The notes beneath the pieces are model-generated. The model ran no database searches. It was not told the DNA's origin and saw only the letters and a list, made by a program, of their open reading frames with translations. 64,000 bases of DNA from Harmonia axyridis (lineage: Eukaryota; Arthropoda; Insecta; Coleoptera; Coccinellidae): contig NC_059508.1 in NCBI RefSeq assembly GCF_914767665.1, positions 9,486,001-9,550,000 on the forward strand, given 5' to 3'. This document shows, in pieces, positions 22,729 to 32,637 of the stretch (the first letter of the stretch is position 1; each line of letters begins with the position of its first letter). The translations under genes and the position numbers were made by a program.

Positions 22729-24953
22729 GATTGTAAATTGCCCAACTTTACGTATTAGATTGGGTGATTGATATTGAGTGATTTTTTCTTCCGGCTGCCA
22801 ACTTCTATTTTCGGGTACCTGTGCAGGTACTGAATGGAATATAATTGGTTGTTTATGATATTTGGGCTGTTGTCGATTTCCGAGATAAGCGAATTCGGCG
22901 CTAATTTCTTTTATTTCGTCTTGCTACGTTGTTCTTTTGAAGTCAATGAGTTTCCGGGAAATATTTGGCATATTTCCAAAAATGTACTCATACTCAATGT
23001 AATGTATCGTAATAACTTAATACCAACGGATTATTCCAGAATTAGTCTTGACTTTGCATTTTTTCCTTCATTACAGAGCATTACAGCAAATGATCAAGCT
23101 AAATCTTCATAAAGAACGAAACTTTATCCTTTCACTTTTCGCTTCCAATTTCTTTCTCTATTTAGGCAGCTGCCACTTTTGGATCTGCCATATTTAGGTA
23201 TTTGACAAGTAATGCACTATCACTAAAATTAGAACGATAAGTGTCGTATCTTCGCCGATTGGGTCCTTGAAATGCATCAAAATTGATTGTAAATTGCCCA
23301 ACTTTACGTATTAGATTGGGTGATTGATATTGAGTGATTTTTTCTTCCGGTTGCCAACTTCTATTTTCGGGTACCTGTGCAGGTACTGAATGGAATATAA
23401 TTGGTTGTTTATGATATTTGGGCTGTTGTCGATTTCCGAGATAAGCGAATTCAGCGCTAATTTCTTTTATTTCGTCTTGCTACGTTGTTCTTTTGATGTC
23501 AATGAGTTTCCGGGAAATATTTGGCATATTTCCAAAAATGTACTCATACTCAATGTTATGTATCGTAATAACTTAATAACAACGGATTATTCCAGAATTA
23601 GTCTTGACTTTGCATTTTTTTCCTTCATTACAGAGCATTACAGCAAATGATCAAACTAAATCTTCATAAAGAACGAAACTTTTTCCTTTCACTTTTCGCT
23701 TCCAATTTCTTTCGATATTTAGGCAGCTGCCACTTTTGGAACTGCCATATTTGGGTATTTGACAAGTAATGCACTATCACTAAATTTAGAACGATAAGTG
23801 TCGTATCTTCGCCGATTGGGTCCTTGAAATGCATCAAAATTGATTGTAAATTGCCCAACTTTACGTATTAGATTGGGTGATTGATATTGAGTGATTTTTT
23901 TTTCCGGCTGCCAACTTTTATTTTCGGGTACCTGTGCAGGTACTGAATGGAATATAATTGGTTGTTTATGATATTTGGGCTGTTGTCGATTTCCGAGATA
24001 AGCGAATTCGGCGCTAATTTCTTTTATTTCGTCTTGCTACGTTGTTCTTTTGATGTCAATGAGTTTCCGGGAAATATTTGGCATATTTCCAAAAATGTAC
24101 TCATACTCAATGTTATGTATCGTAATAACTTAATACCAACGGATTATTCCAGAATTAGTCTTGACTTTGCATTTTTTCCTTCATTACAGAGCATTACAGC
24201 AAATGATCAAGCTAAATCTTCATAAAGAACGAAACTTTATCCTTTCACTTTTCGCTTCCAATTTCTTTCTCTATTTAGGCAGCTGCCACTTTTGGAACTG
24301 CCATATTTAGGTATTTGACAAGTAATGCACTATCACAAAAATTAGAACGATAAGTGTCGTATCTTCGCCGATTGGGTCCTTGAAATGCATCAAAATTGAT
24401 TGTAAATTGCCCAACTTTACGTATTAGATTGGGTGATTGATATTGAGTGATTTTTTCTTCCGGCTGCCAACTTCTATTTTCGGGTACCTGTGCAGGTACT
24501 GAATGGAATATAATTGGTTGTTTATGATATTTGGGCTGTTGTCGATTTCCGAGATAAGCGAATTCAGCGCTAATTTCTTTTATTTCGTCTTGCTACGTTG
24601 TTCTTTTGATGTCAATGAGTTTCCGGGAAATATTTGGCATATTTCCAAAAATGTACTCATACTCAATGTAATGTATCGTAATTACTTAATAATAACGGAT
24701 TATTCCAGAATTAGTCTTGATTTCGGATTTTTTTCCTTCATTACAGAGCATTACAGCAAATGATCAAGCTAAATCTTCATAAAGAACGAAACTTTTTCCT
24801 TTCACTTTTCGCTTCCAATTTCTTTCTCTATTTAGGCAGCTGCCACTTTTGGAACTGCTATATTTAGGTATTTGACAAGTAATGCACTATCACTAAAATG
24901 AGAACGATAAGTGTCGTATCTTCGACGATTGGGTCCTTGAAATGCATCAAAAT
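22729..24953. repeat. 556-bp tandem array, four units in ABAB order
   Basis: Four head-to-tail units start at 22729, 23285, 23842 and 24398, each beginning gattgtaaattgcccaac and ending tgcatcaaaat(t). Units 1 and 3 share diagnostic bases (gaattcggcgc, taataccaacgg, a shorter T run before ccttcattac). Units 2 and 4 share the alternatives (gaattcagcgc, a longer T run). So the array is a dimer duplicated once. Every unit holds a perfect palindrome, gtacctg-tg-caggtac, just before a conserved open frame. No other copy was seen in the window. Confidence 0.93.
22834..23112 (+). CDS. hypothetical 92-codon ORF of array unit 1
   Basis: The open frame starts MEYNWLFMIFGLLSISEISE and ends DQAKSS. It has a hydrophobic N-terminal segment (residues 4-16) and a second hydrophobic block (NFFYFVLLRC, residues 25-34) that could be membrane segments or chance AT-rich sequence. 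The same frame starts at the equivalent position in the other units (23390, 23947, 24503) and stays open in all. Units 1 and 3 encode 92 residues. Units 2 and 4 have an extra T near the end and stop after 86 (…FITEHYSK). I recognise no domain, and an open frame that survives merely because the copies are young is equally plausible. Confidence 0.2.
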   Translation: MEYNWLFMIFGLLSISEISEFGANFFYFVLLRCSFEVNEFPGNIWHISKNVLILNVMYRNNLIPTDYSRISLDFAFFPSLQSITANDQAKSS

Positions 24954-25785
24954 GATCAGGATTTCTATCGAAAAACTATCTTGAGTGATAAGGCTAATGT
25001 TCACGCCGAAGTGAACGTTTCTTTCATATTTAAATTCAAATTTCCCAATTTTCATTCATTAGGAAAAAGTACCGCGATTTATTTATTTGTATCCGCTGAA
25101 GTAAATAATTTAACAACAGCTGTGATAGTTTTTTGCCCTCGCGTTTCTCAGCGAGTGTGATATTAACACATTTCGTTTTAAAAACCAGTATCCATCTTTA
25201 CGTTTCATGCGAAAGATATTATATTGTAGTTTCCAAAACAATTAATTTTCTACTTCCTTACGAAATCATTTTCGATTACTAAAACAAGTGAAAATTGCTC
25301 CCATTGAATATTTCATTCGAAATATAAAAGACTCCGTTGTGAAAAGTACGTAACTCGCTACCAGTGGCGTGCTGTGCAAAAGGCAGCAAGGATAAGGGGA
25401 ACCGAACTTACATTGACAGGACTTCATTCCAAAGGATCTCCACGTCTAGTTCGGTTTGTTGAGCTCAATCACTCTGCTTTTGGAGCGTGAGTACAGTACA
25501 GATCCATTCGTAAAATTCGACCATTTAAAGGTAAGAAGTTTTTTGTTGGTTTGGGTTCACTTATCCTTTTCGTAATATGTTGGGAATATTTTGAAATTCA
25601 CATTACAGTACACTTTCTTTCTACTCATTATTGATCTGAAAACTCCCCAACAGCTAATATTCACCTCGCAGGCTAAGTAATTAAGCAGAATTAGCGCATG
25701 TAGAGCTAGGAATATCCAAGATTGATTATTGATCCTCAACGTGTCACTGACCTAACCTTACCTAACCTAACCTAATCTTTGCAAG
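24954..25785. other. non-coding stretch with interstitial telomere-like repeats
   Basis: No gene recognised. At 25751-25778 the sequence reads cctaaccttacctaacctaa and one more cctaat. That is about five copies of CCTAA, the complement of the TTAGG telomere repeat found in many insects. Confidence 0.55.
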
Positions 25786-25789
25786 ACAT

Positions 25790-25990
25790 TTTCCAAGACC
25801 AATTTGCATTTGCAGATGTATGTCCTCGATAACTTCACGAATTTTATCTTTAAGGTCTTAAATCTATTGTGGAGCATTAGCATAGATCATTTCTTTCACA
25901 TGGTCAAAAAAGAAAGTCTCAAGGTGTTAGATTATAAGATCTCGGTGGCTAATTGTGATCACCTCTTCGGAAAAAATTTTTGCAAAATTG
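25790..25990 (-). pseudogene. DUF4817-type transposase C-terminal remnant, second family
   Basis: On the minus strand the reading RRGDHN, stop, PPRSYNLTP near 25970-25935 corresponds to the family block NWPPRSCDLTPLDFFLWG, with Trp codons turned into stops. It is followed by VKEMIYANAPQ, stop, and DLKDKIREVIEDIHLQM at 25800-25900, the expected helical C-terminus. It differs from the copies at 1 and 56.6 kb (YADKP there, YANAPQ here), so it represents another family. The 127-codon plus-strand open stretch over this region is its shadow. Confidence 0.6.
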
Positions 25991-26709
25991 CAATTGTTGT
26001 TGGGAAACAGTACAAGTTTTATCCGGATTCTGGTGCAAGACAGAACCACATATGGGAACAGGTCAACTGGAAAAAATTAACTCTTCTTGCTTTCTCAGCG
26101 AATAGAAAAATTATTTCCTCCAAATCTAACTTTCTTGTGGTTGCTTGTTCAATGGACAAAATTTCCAAACTTGACAGCCTTGTTTAAAACATCTTACTTT
26201 TCAAATACCTTTTTACTAAATTCAGAACTGAGCTGGCAATCACTACGGCAATTTTTAGAAAGAGGATTAACACACATTGAGTTTCTTTGAATAAAAGTTT
26301 TGCCTTGTTATAAAGGAAAACGTCTGCATCAATTTTTTTTCTGAATGTGTGCCTACATGAAACTCTTCTCGGTGAAGAGAGTCCGAAAGGTCAGAAAAAT
26401 AACATTTGTTCAGATTTCCCGATAGACCAATTAGCTCAGAATCACAACAACTTTTTAGAGTCGATAAAAAAATGTGATATTGTATCCATTCTTCTGGACC
26501 AATGATCTAATCGTGATATAATCACATCATGTTTGAATGAACACTGATTTCTTTCGGATTGTTTAGACGTTAATCACAGGACAACTCGTCAAATTGTCTT
26601 GTCACCTTTCGGACCCTCTTATTCTAGTAATTGGTATCTATTCTTCAACTACGCGCTACATCAATACATGCAATAAGTTGTCTCCATTGTACTTTTTTAT
26701 TTTTCTATT
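25991..26709. other. non-coding stretch, nothing recognised
   Basis: Possibly includes more upstream remains of the transposase above. A sequence gagagtccgaaaggt near 26379 has an inverted relative near 26597-26614 (acctttcggaccctc), but no larger structure was resolved. Confidence 0.3.
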
Positions 26710-28069
26710 GGTGTACAACTTTGCTTCCGCCGTTTTGCAATAGATGTCTGTAGCGGTGAGTGGTAGTCGGAATGAATAGATGTCATACAATAAGCTTAGG
26801 TATTTGTAAATATAACGCCATCAAAATGTGTCTTCATCATAAAGTTGTGCTCGAGCTTACGAGCCAAATTCTCGTCATTTGTGGGAGGTTTTAATTTTTT
26901 GCTTTAATATGATGAAATCTGCGCTGAGGCTCATTGAATGCTCTCAAAGGCCAATGGTGAGGCCGCTATTAGAGAAAAAACGTGCCGCGAGTGGTTTCAA
27001 CGCTTCAAGAATGATAATTTTGACGTCGAAGACCAGCATGACGGTGGAAGAGAGTTTTTCGGGAATTTCTTCGAAGATGCACAATTGCAGGCATTGAATT
27101 GAATTGAGAGACAAATAGCCGCAATACAACGAGAGACATGACAAGGGATTTGACAGCACGACAATGCTTGACCCAATATTGCGAAAGTGGTCAAGTCATA
27201 CTTGGAAACGTGGAAATGGGAAGTTCTACCCCACCCGGTTTTTCTCCTGACGTTGCTCAATAAATTCACGATTTGAAAACGCTTTATTAGTATCTGTAAT
27301 TGGAGGCATTACTTGATCAAGACTTGTGTCGCAACAAGAATTGCAGGATCATTGGGAGTGACGCAACAAGCCATTTTAAAATGCCTGAAAGTCATGAGAA
27401 TGATTCAGAATCAAGGAAATTGGGTTCCGTAAAAGTTTGTTTGCTTGTGAACAGCTGCTCGTAAGATAAAGACGGCAGAGATTTCGGCATCGCATTGTGA
27501 CGAAAAATGGGTTCATCAAGAGGATATTTCGGCCATGCTTCCACATCGACGGCCAAATACTCACGATTCAGAGGTCATGCTCAGTATTTGCTGGGACCAT
27601 CTCGGCGTAGTTGAAACCGACTGAAACAATCACAGCTGATCGTAATCGAACGCAATTAATGCGTTTGTGCCGAGCATTGAGAGACAAATGGCCGCAATAC
27701 AACAAGAGGCATCATATATTGATTTCACAGCATGACAATGCTCGATCCCATGTTGCGAAAGTGGTCAAGACATACTTAGAAACGTTGAAATGGGAAGTCC
27801 TACCCCACTCGCCGTATTTTCTAGGCGTTGCTCCCTCGGACTATCATTTGTTTCGATAAATGGCACACGCCCTGGCTGACTAGCCCATTTGGTCTTGGAT
27901 CGATTAGTGGATCGCTTCCGAAGATGTCCAGTTCTTTCAATGCGGGATTTGTACGCTGCCCGAAAGTTGGAAGAAAGTAGTGACCATCAGTGATGGACAA
28001 TACATGGTTTTTTGAAATGAAGCCTCGAATTTCGGAAAAAAAAAACGGCGGATGCAAATTTGAAGGCCT
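26710..28069 (+). mobile_element. mariner element with an internal chimeric insertion
   Basis: The terminal repeats of the 2.5-kb mariner family are at 26710-26740 (gtgtacaactttgcttccgc) and, inverted, at 28042-28069. The helix-turn-helix region (26879-27097) is frameshifted. At about 27100 the sequence jumps to a piece of mariner C-terminus (TTMLDPILRKW, then YLETWKWEVLPHPV in another frame). At about 27252 it jumps to a non-mariner segment (caataaattcacgatt), and at 27300 it returns to the normal middle (SLGVTQQAILK). The second half holds ISQHDNARSHVAKVVKTYLE (second catalytic Asp) and GVAPSDYHLFR at 27611-27859, where the Asp of PYSPD reads G. It is inactive. Confidence 0.8.
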
Positions 28070-28660
28070 ATGTATGTTCGAATACTTTTGAAAATACTGT
28101 TTCCAATTCTTCTATTTTTTCTTGAGTGATGATTATTTCAAAGAAAAGTAAAATGATTTTCTGTTAATTTTTGTGGAAACATTTTCGTTCTTCGTCTTGA
28201 AGAGAAATAATCAGTGGCACTGAACCGGAAAAGAAGTTGGCTTTATAAGTTGATGATATACGAATATCTGTTAGTTCATTTCTTGGGTTCAACTCCGGAA
28301 ATCTCCCATTTTCGGCACCTTCTCCTAAACGGTATTTCCAGCGAAGTAATGGAGCGAGTCTCGCGCCACACAACAACTGGAAAGTAGTTCGCCCATTCAA
28401 CGTGTGACTTTGCGATTATCTGGAGCCCCGGATTCCTTATCCGGAAGCGGTATTGCCCCAAGAACTACGTACAATACGAGTACCCATTCTGGCGTTTGTG
28501 TTTTCAATACTTCGGGAATGGAGCCCGTTGAAGTAATCGGCAAATATAAATTCCAGCGAATACGACCTGAAATGTTTTGAGACGACATCGTTTATGTAAG
28601 TTTTCCATTGATGGAAATAGCCCATTGTTCTAATGGATTATATCCCCCCCAGTTCCTCTA
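28070..28660. other. unassigned stretch
   Basis: Slightly less AT-rich than its surroundings, with overlapping 60- to 78-codon open stretches on the minus strand (28164-28400, 28276-28461, 28397-28588). No domain is recognised, and it is not repeated elsewhere in the window. Confidence 0.25.
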
Positions 28661-28876
28661 TGGCGCATTGAAATTCCCCCCCTAAACCACTTGCCGCGAC
28701 AGGGATGAGGGCTTATACTTCGTTTCACAACTTCCACAGATAAATAGTGAGAAGAACTGGAATACTGATGTTTTGAACGTCCGTTTCCGACGTCTAACGT
28801 CGTCCCATTTGTATTTGTAACTGATTTCGGTACGGGAGATTCCGTCATATTGATGGCACACGACTTTGTGGACGAT
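28661..28876. repeat. 216-bp direct repeat, left copy
   Basis: Starts tggcgcattgaaattcc and ends actttgtggacgat. The second copy at 29234-29449 has exactly the same length and differs at only about six to eight positions. The minus strand of both copies keeps the same open frame (MTESPVPKSVTNTNG...), of unknown meaning. The pair flanks a LINE reverse-transcriptase fragment. Confidence 0.88.
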
Positions 28877-28879
28877 AAA

Positions 28880-29230
28880 GATGGAGCAATAAGTGGCTCT
28901 GAATTTATTTAAGTCATATCTTGAGTCGAGAACCCAAGTGGTGACGGTTGACAACAATGGTCTCCGAGAACTATCTGGAGAGAAAAACATAAAACTGGGA
29001 GTGCCCCAAGGGAGCATTCTTGGGCCGTTAATCTTCATTTTATTTGTGAATGATCTCCAAAACATATTTGAAGATATGGCAGGTGATGGGGATATAAGTA
29101 CACCCTGCATTTCAGACGTACTGGAACATCCTTGGAGGAAGGACGGATCCCAAATCTCCGAAATACAATTTGCTGATGACACCAGTTTTTTAATGAGAAC
29201 AAGAAGTTTTTCTGAAACAATATACTATAT
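28880..29230 (+). pseudogene. non-LTR reverse transcriptase fragment
   Basis: The plus-strand translation contains the reverse-transcriptase palm motifs KLGVPQGSILGPLIFILFVN (28993-29053) and FADDTSFL (29170-29193), where ADD is the catalytic pair. They are preceded by LFKSYLESRTQVV. Between these motifs 20-25 extra residues (ISTPCISDVLEHPW) suggest a small insertion. Neither the start nor the end of ORF2 is present. The motif spacing fits CR1/Jockey/RTE-type LINEs. The fragment is about 350 bp and is flanked by the 216-bp direct repeats. Confidence 0.85.
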
Positions 29231-29233
29231 ATT

Positions 29234-29449
29234 TGGCGCATTGAAATTCCACCCCTAAACCACTTGCCGCGACAGGGATGAGGGCTTATACTTCGTTTCA
29301 CAACTTCCACAGATAAATAGTGAGAAGAACTGGAATACTGATGTTTTGAACGTCCGTTTCCGACGTCTAACGTCGTCCCATTTGTATTTGTAACTGATTT
29401 CGGTACGGGAGATTCCGTCATATTGCCGGCACACGGCTTTGTGGTCGAT
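29234..29449. repeat. 216-bp direct repeat, right copy
   Basis: Near-identical to 28661-28876. It ends ggctttgtggtcgat and is followed within about 30 bp by the chimeric end of the next mariner. Confidence 0.88.
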
Positions 29450-29464
29450 CACTTGATCTTCGTC

Positions 29465-30504
29465 TATCGTAGAGATGCACAGCTTCTAATCAATAATCGC
29501 TCAAGTTGAAAAATACAGATACCAATGAAGCGTTTTCGAATCGTGAATTTATTGAGACATAGAAAAAAAGCAACGTCAGGAGAATAAAGCCGGTGGGGTA
29601 GAACTTCCACGTTTTCAAGTATGACTTGACCACTTTCGCAATATTGGGCCAAAGATTGTCATGAAGTTAAATCCCTTGTCATGCCTCTTGTTGTATTGCG
29701 GCTATTTGTATTTCAATTCTCGGCTCAAACGCATTAATTGCGTTCGATAACAATCACCTGTGATTTGTTTTTGTCGGTTTTAATAATTCACAATACACTC
29801 CGAGCTGGTCCCACCAAAAGCTGAGTATGACTTTGGAACCGTGAAGATTCGGTTGAGCCGTCGACATGGTAGCATGGCCTCATGATTTTCTGCGCTAGGA
29901 TTATCGTTATGAACCTATCTTTCGTCTCCAGTCACAATGCGATGCAGAAATCCTTTTTTTATTTGCCTTGCAAGCAAAGCAAAGCAGCTGTTCACAAGAA
30001 AACAAACGCTGTTCAACATATCTCGGCTTCAACTCGTATGGCACCCAATTTCCTTGTTTCTGAATCATTCCCATGACTTTCCGGCGTTTTGACATTGCTT
30101 GTTGCGTCACTCCCAATGATCCTGTCAATTCTTGTTGCGTTTGATACGAGTCTTGATCAAGTATTGTCAAAATCACCGTCCTCTAAGCGTCGAAACCACG
30201 TTCTTTTACTAATAGCGGCCCCACCATTGACATTCGAGAGCATTCCATGAGCCTCAGCGCAGATGGCTTCATATTAAAGCAGAAAATTTAAACCTCCCGC
30301 AAATGACGAGAATTTGGCTTGTAAGCTGACATATTTAATCGAGAATAACTTTATGATGCAGACACAAATCGACTTATATTTCGATGGCGTTACATTCAAA
30401 AATACCCAAGCTTATTGTTTGACATCTACGATCTATATATTTCGACTACTACTTACCGCTACAGCCATCTATCGCAAAACGGCGGAAGTAATGTTGGACA
30501 CTAG
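29465..30504 (-). mobile_element. mariner element with chimeric 3' end
   Basis: On the minus strand the terminal repeat lies at about 30468-30504. The transposase follows in pieces: QQELTGSLGVTQQAMSKRRK and KPRYVEQRLFSCEQLL (29907-30176), and a degraded C-terminal half (YSPDVA near 29575). At that point it switches to non-mariner sequence (caataaattcacgattcg in minus orientation) that is also found at the junction near 27252. The opposite terminal repeat is absent. Confidence 0.75.
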
Positions 30505-31409
30505 TTATACCACCATTAAAATTTCGATATTTTTGTAACCAGAAATAAAGCCGCGATTGGACGTACAAGGCCTACTTCCTGAATGAACTATAGTTGAATT
30601 AATGAATTTTCTCACTTCCTTGGTCGGTTCAATGAACTAAAATTCAACTCTACCAAGAGAAAAGAAACTCCAGGATCAGAGTGCGGCAAGTATCCGAGGT
30701 TTCGAATTTGCACCCCATTCAACTGCAGCCTACAGCGCTGATGGAAAAATTATATTTTCAATATCTTTCCCCCCATTTTACAAAATCTCAATTACCAGAA
30801 AATGAAGCTATCTCCGTTTCACGCTGGTATTAAGCAGAGCAATTATAATTTTGTATGAAGAGACCACTGGGTGAAAAGTGGAAATGATTATTACAAAAGC
30901 CGAGTTGAAAGTGTTTCTACCCTCGACGTGACCGTCCCCAGTTTCTCTTTCCTCAACCCTTCTCGTGGGGCCGGGCCTCTATTAGGGCTCGTTAAATAAT
31001 GATCTCCTATTTCTAATTTTCTTGGATTCACTCGCGTATGTATTTTTCAGTATGGATGGCGCAAGGGTTTCACAGGCGTTCTGATTCTGAATGGCGTACA
31101 TTTCCGAAGGTATTGATAAGTCGACCGTATGGTGTCCTTTGATTAGTCAACCGTGGTCCTGTTTTGTAGGGCTAGCATCCCAACAGCCTAATCGTTAGAT
31201 GAGATTCTATATCGTACCTGAGAACCTGAAAACTTCAGCTCACTGCAATTTATTTTGGGCCGGGGATTGACGTGGTTTGGCCATAGGGCGTCAACAACTT
31301 ACAATTTTCGAATAATTGTCTATGACAACAATAATCTAAAGGGTGTCCAATAAAAGGTTTCATCATGATATAGTCTAAAACGAGTATATTTTAAGTAGAA
31401 TCGATGTAT
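30505..31409. other. non-coding stretch, nothing recognised
   Basis: No repeat shared with the rest of the window and no coding region recognised. Confidence 0.4.
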
Positions 31410-32637
31410 TGGTTCTACAACTTTTCTCCCACCGTTTTGCAATGGATGTCTGTAGCGGTAAGTTGTAGTCGAAATAAATAGATGGTAAATGTCATACAAT
31501 GAGTTTAGGTATTTGTAAACATAAGTTCATCGAAATATTAGTCGATTTGGGTATGCATCATAAAGTTATTCTCTATTGAACATGCCAGCTTTCACGATCC
31601 AACTTCTCGTCATTTGCGGGAGGTTTTGATTTTCTGTTTCAATATGAAGAAATAGACGACTGAGGCTCGTCAAATGCTCTCAAATACCTATGGTGAGGCC
31701 ACTATTATAGAAAGAACGTGTCAAAATTGGTTTCAACGCTTCAAGAACGGTGACTATGTCTTCGAAGACCAGCATGGCGATGGAAGAGACAAGGTTTTTG
31801 AAGATGCATAATTAGAGGCATTACCTGATCAAGACTCGTGTCAAACGCAGCAAGTATTGGCAGGATAATTGGGAGTGACGCAACAAGCCATTTCAAAACG
31901 TCTGAAAGTTATTGTAATCATTCAGAAACAAGGATATTGGGTGCTGAGAAATGTTGCACGGCGTTTATTTGCTTGTAAACAGCTGCTCGCAAGGCGAAGA
32001 CGGATGGGATTTCTGCATCGCATTGTGACTGGAGACAAAAAATTGGTTCATTACGGAAGTCACAAGTGCGGAAAATCATGGGGATCACCCTGCCATGCTT
32101 CCACGTCTACAGCCACACCAAATATTCACGGTTCAAAGGTCATGCTCAATATTTTATGCGGCCAGCTCGGCGTAGTGTATTATGAGTTGTTAAAAGCGAC
32201 TGAAATAATCACAGACAATCGTTATCGAACGCAATGAATGCGTTTGAGCCGTAAGACAAATGGCCGAATAGATCGATAAAGTGATTTCACACTATGACAA
32301 TGCTCGATCCCATGTTGCGAAAGTGGTCAAGACGTTGAAATGAAACCCCACGTGCCGTATACTCTAGACGTTGCTCCCTCGGACTAACGCTTGTTTCGAT
32401 TAATAGTACAGCACTATTACAGACCAGCACTTCCGGTCTTATGAAGAAGTAAAAACTTGGATCAATTCGTTGATCGCCCCAAAAGATGAACAGTTTTTTC
32501 AACGCGGGATTCGTACGCTGCCCGAAAGTAGTGGCCAGCGATGGATAAATCTTTGAATCATAAATGTATAACCAGTATTTCACAACAAACCCTTGAATTT
32601 CAGAAAAAAAATGGCAAGGACAAAATTGTACGCCTAT
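31410..32637 (+). mobile_element. mariner element, full length, degraded
   Basis: Terminal repeats lie at 31411-31440 (tctacaacttttctcccacc) and 32600-32637 (ggacaaaattgtacgcc). The plus strand holds the N-terminal region at about 31590-31815 in broken frames and the middle at 31869-32237 (GVTQQAISKRLKV, VARRLFACKQLLARRR, LHRIVTGDKK, where the first catalytic Asp is the D of TGD). The C-terminal part at 32238-32560 contains HYDNARSHVAKVV. The family's DEKW motif reads DKKL. Stops and frameshifts rule out activity. Confidence 0.85.
31869..32237 (+). pseudogene. mariner transposase middle domain
   Basis: 122 codons remain open from GVTQQAISKRLKVIVIIQKQ through the WVPYELKPRDVERR-equivalent region, shortened here to WVLRNVARRLF by a small deletion. 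It then runs past the first catalytic Asp to LGVVYYELLKATEIITDN. It is the longest uninterrupted mariner stretch of this family in the window. The N-terminal domain and the last two catalytic residues are in other frames. Confidence 0.7.

Noticed and set aside
22729..24953. Hammerhead ribozyme in the 556-bp satellite units, as in some animal satellites
   Set aside because: I looked on both strands for CUGAUGA followed by GAAA with pairing stems and found none.
25804..26187. 127-codon plus-strand ORF as a gene
   Set aside because: The minus strand over its first part encodes a degraded transposase C-terminus (YANAPQ ... IREVIEDI), so this is a shadow.
28661..29449. LTR retrotransposon formed by the 216-bp direct repeats
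   Set aside because: No TG...CA termini, primer binding site or polypurine tract. The enclosed reverse transcriptase is of non-LTR type.
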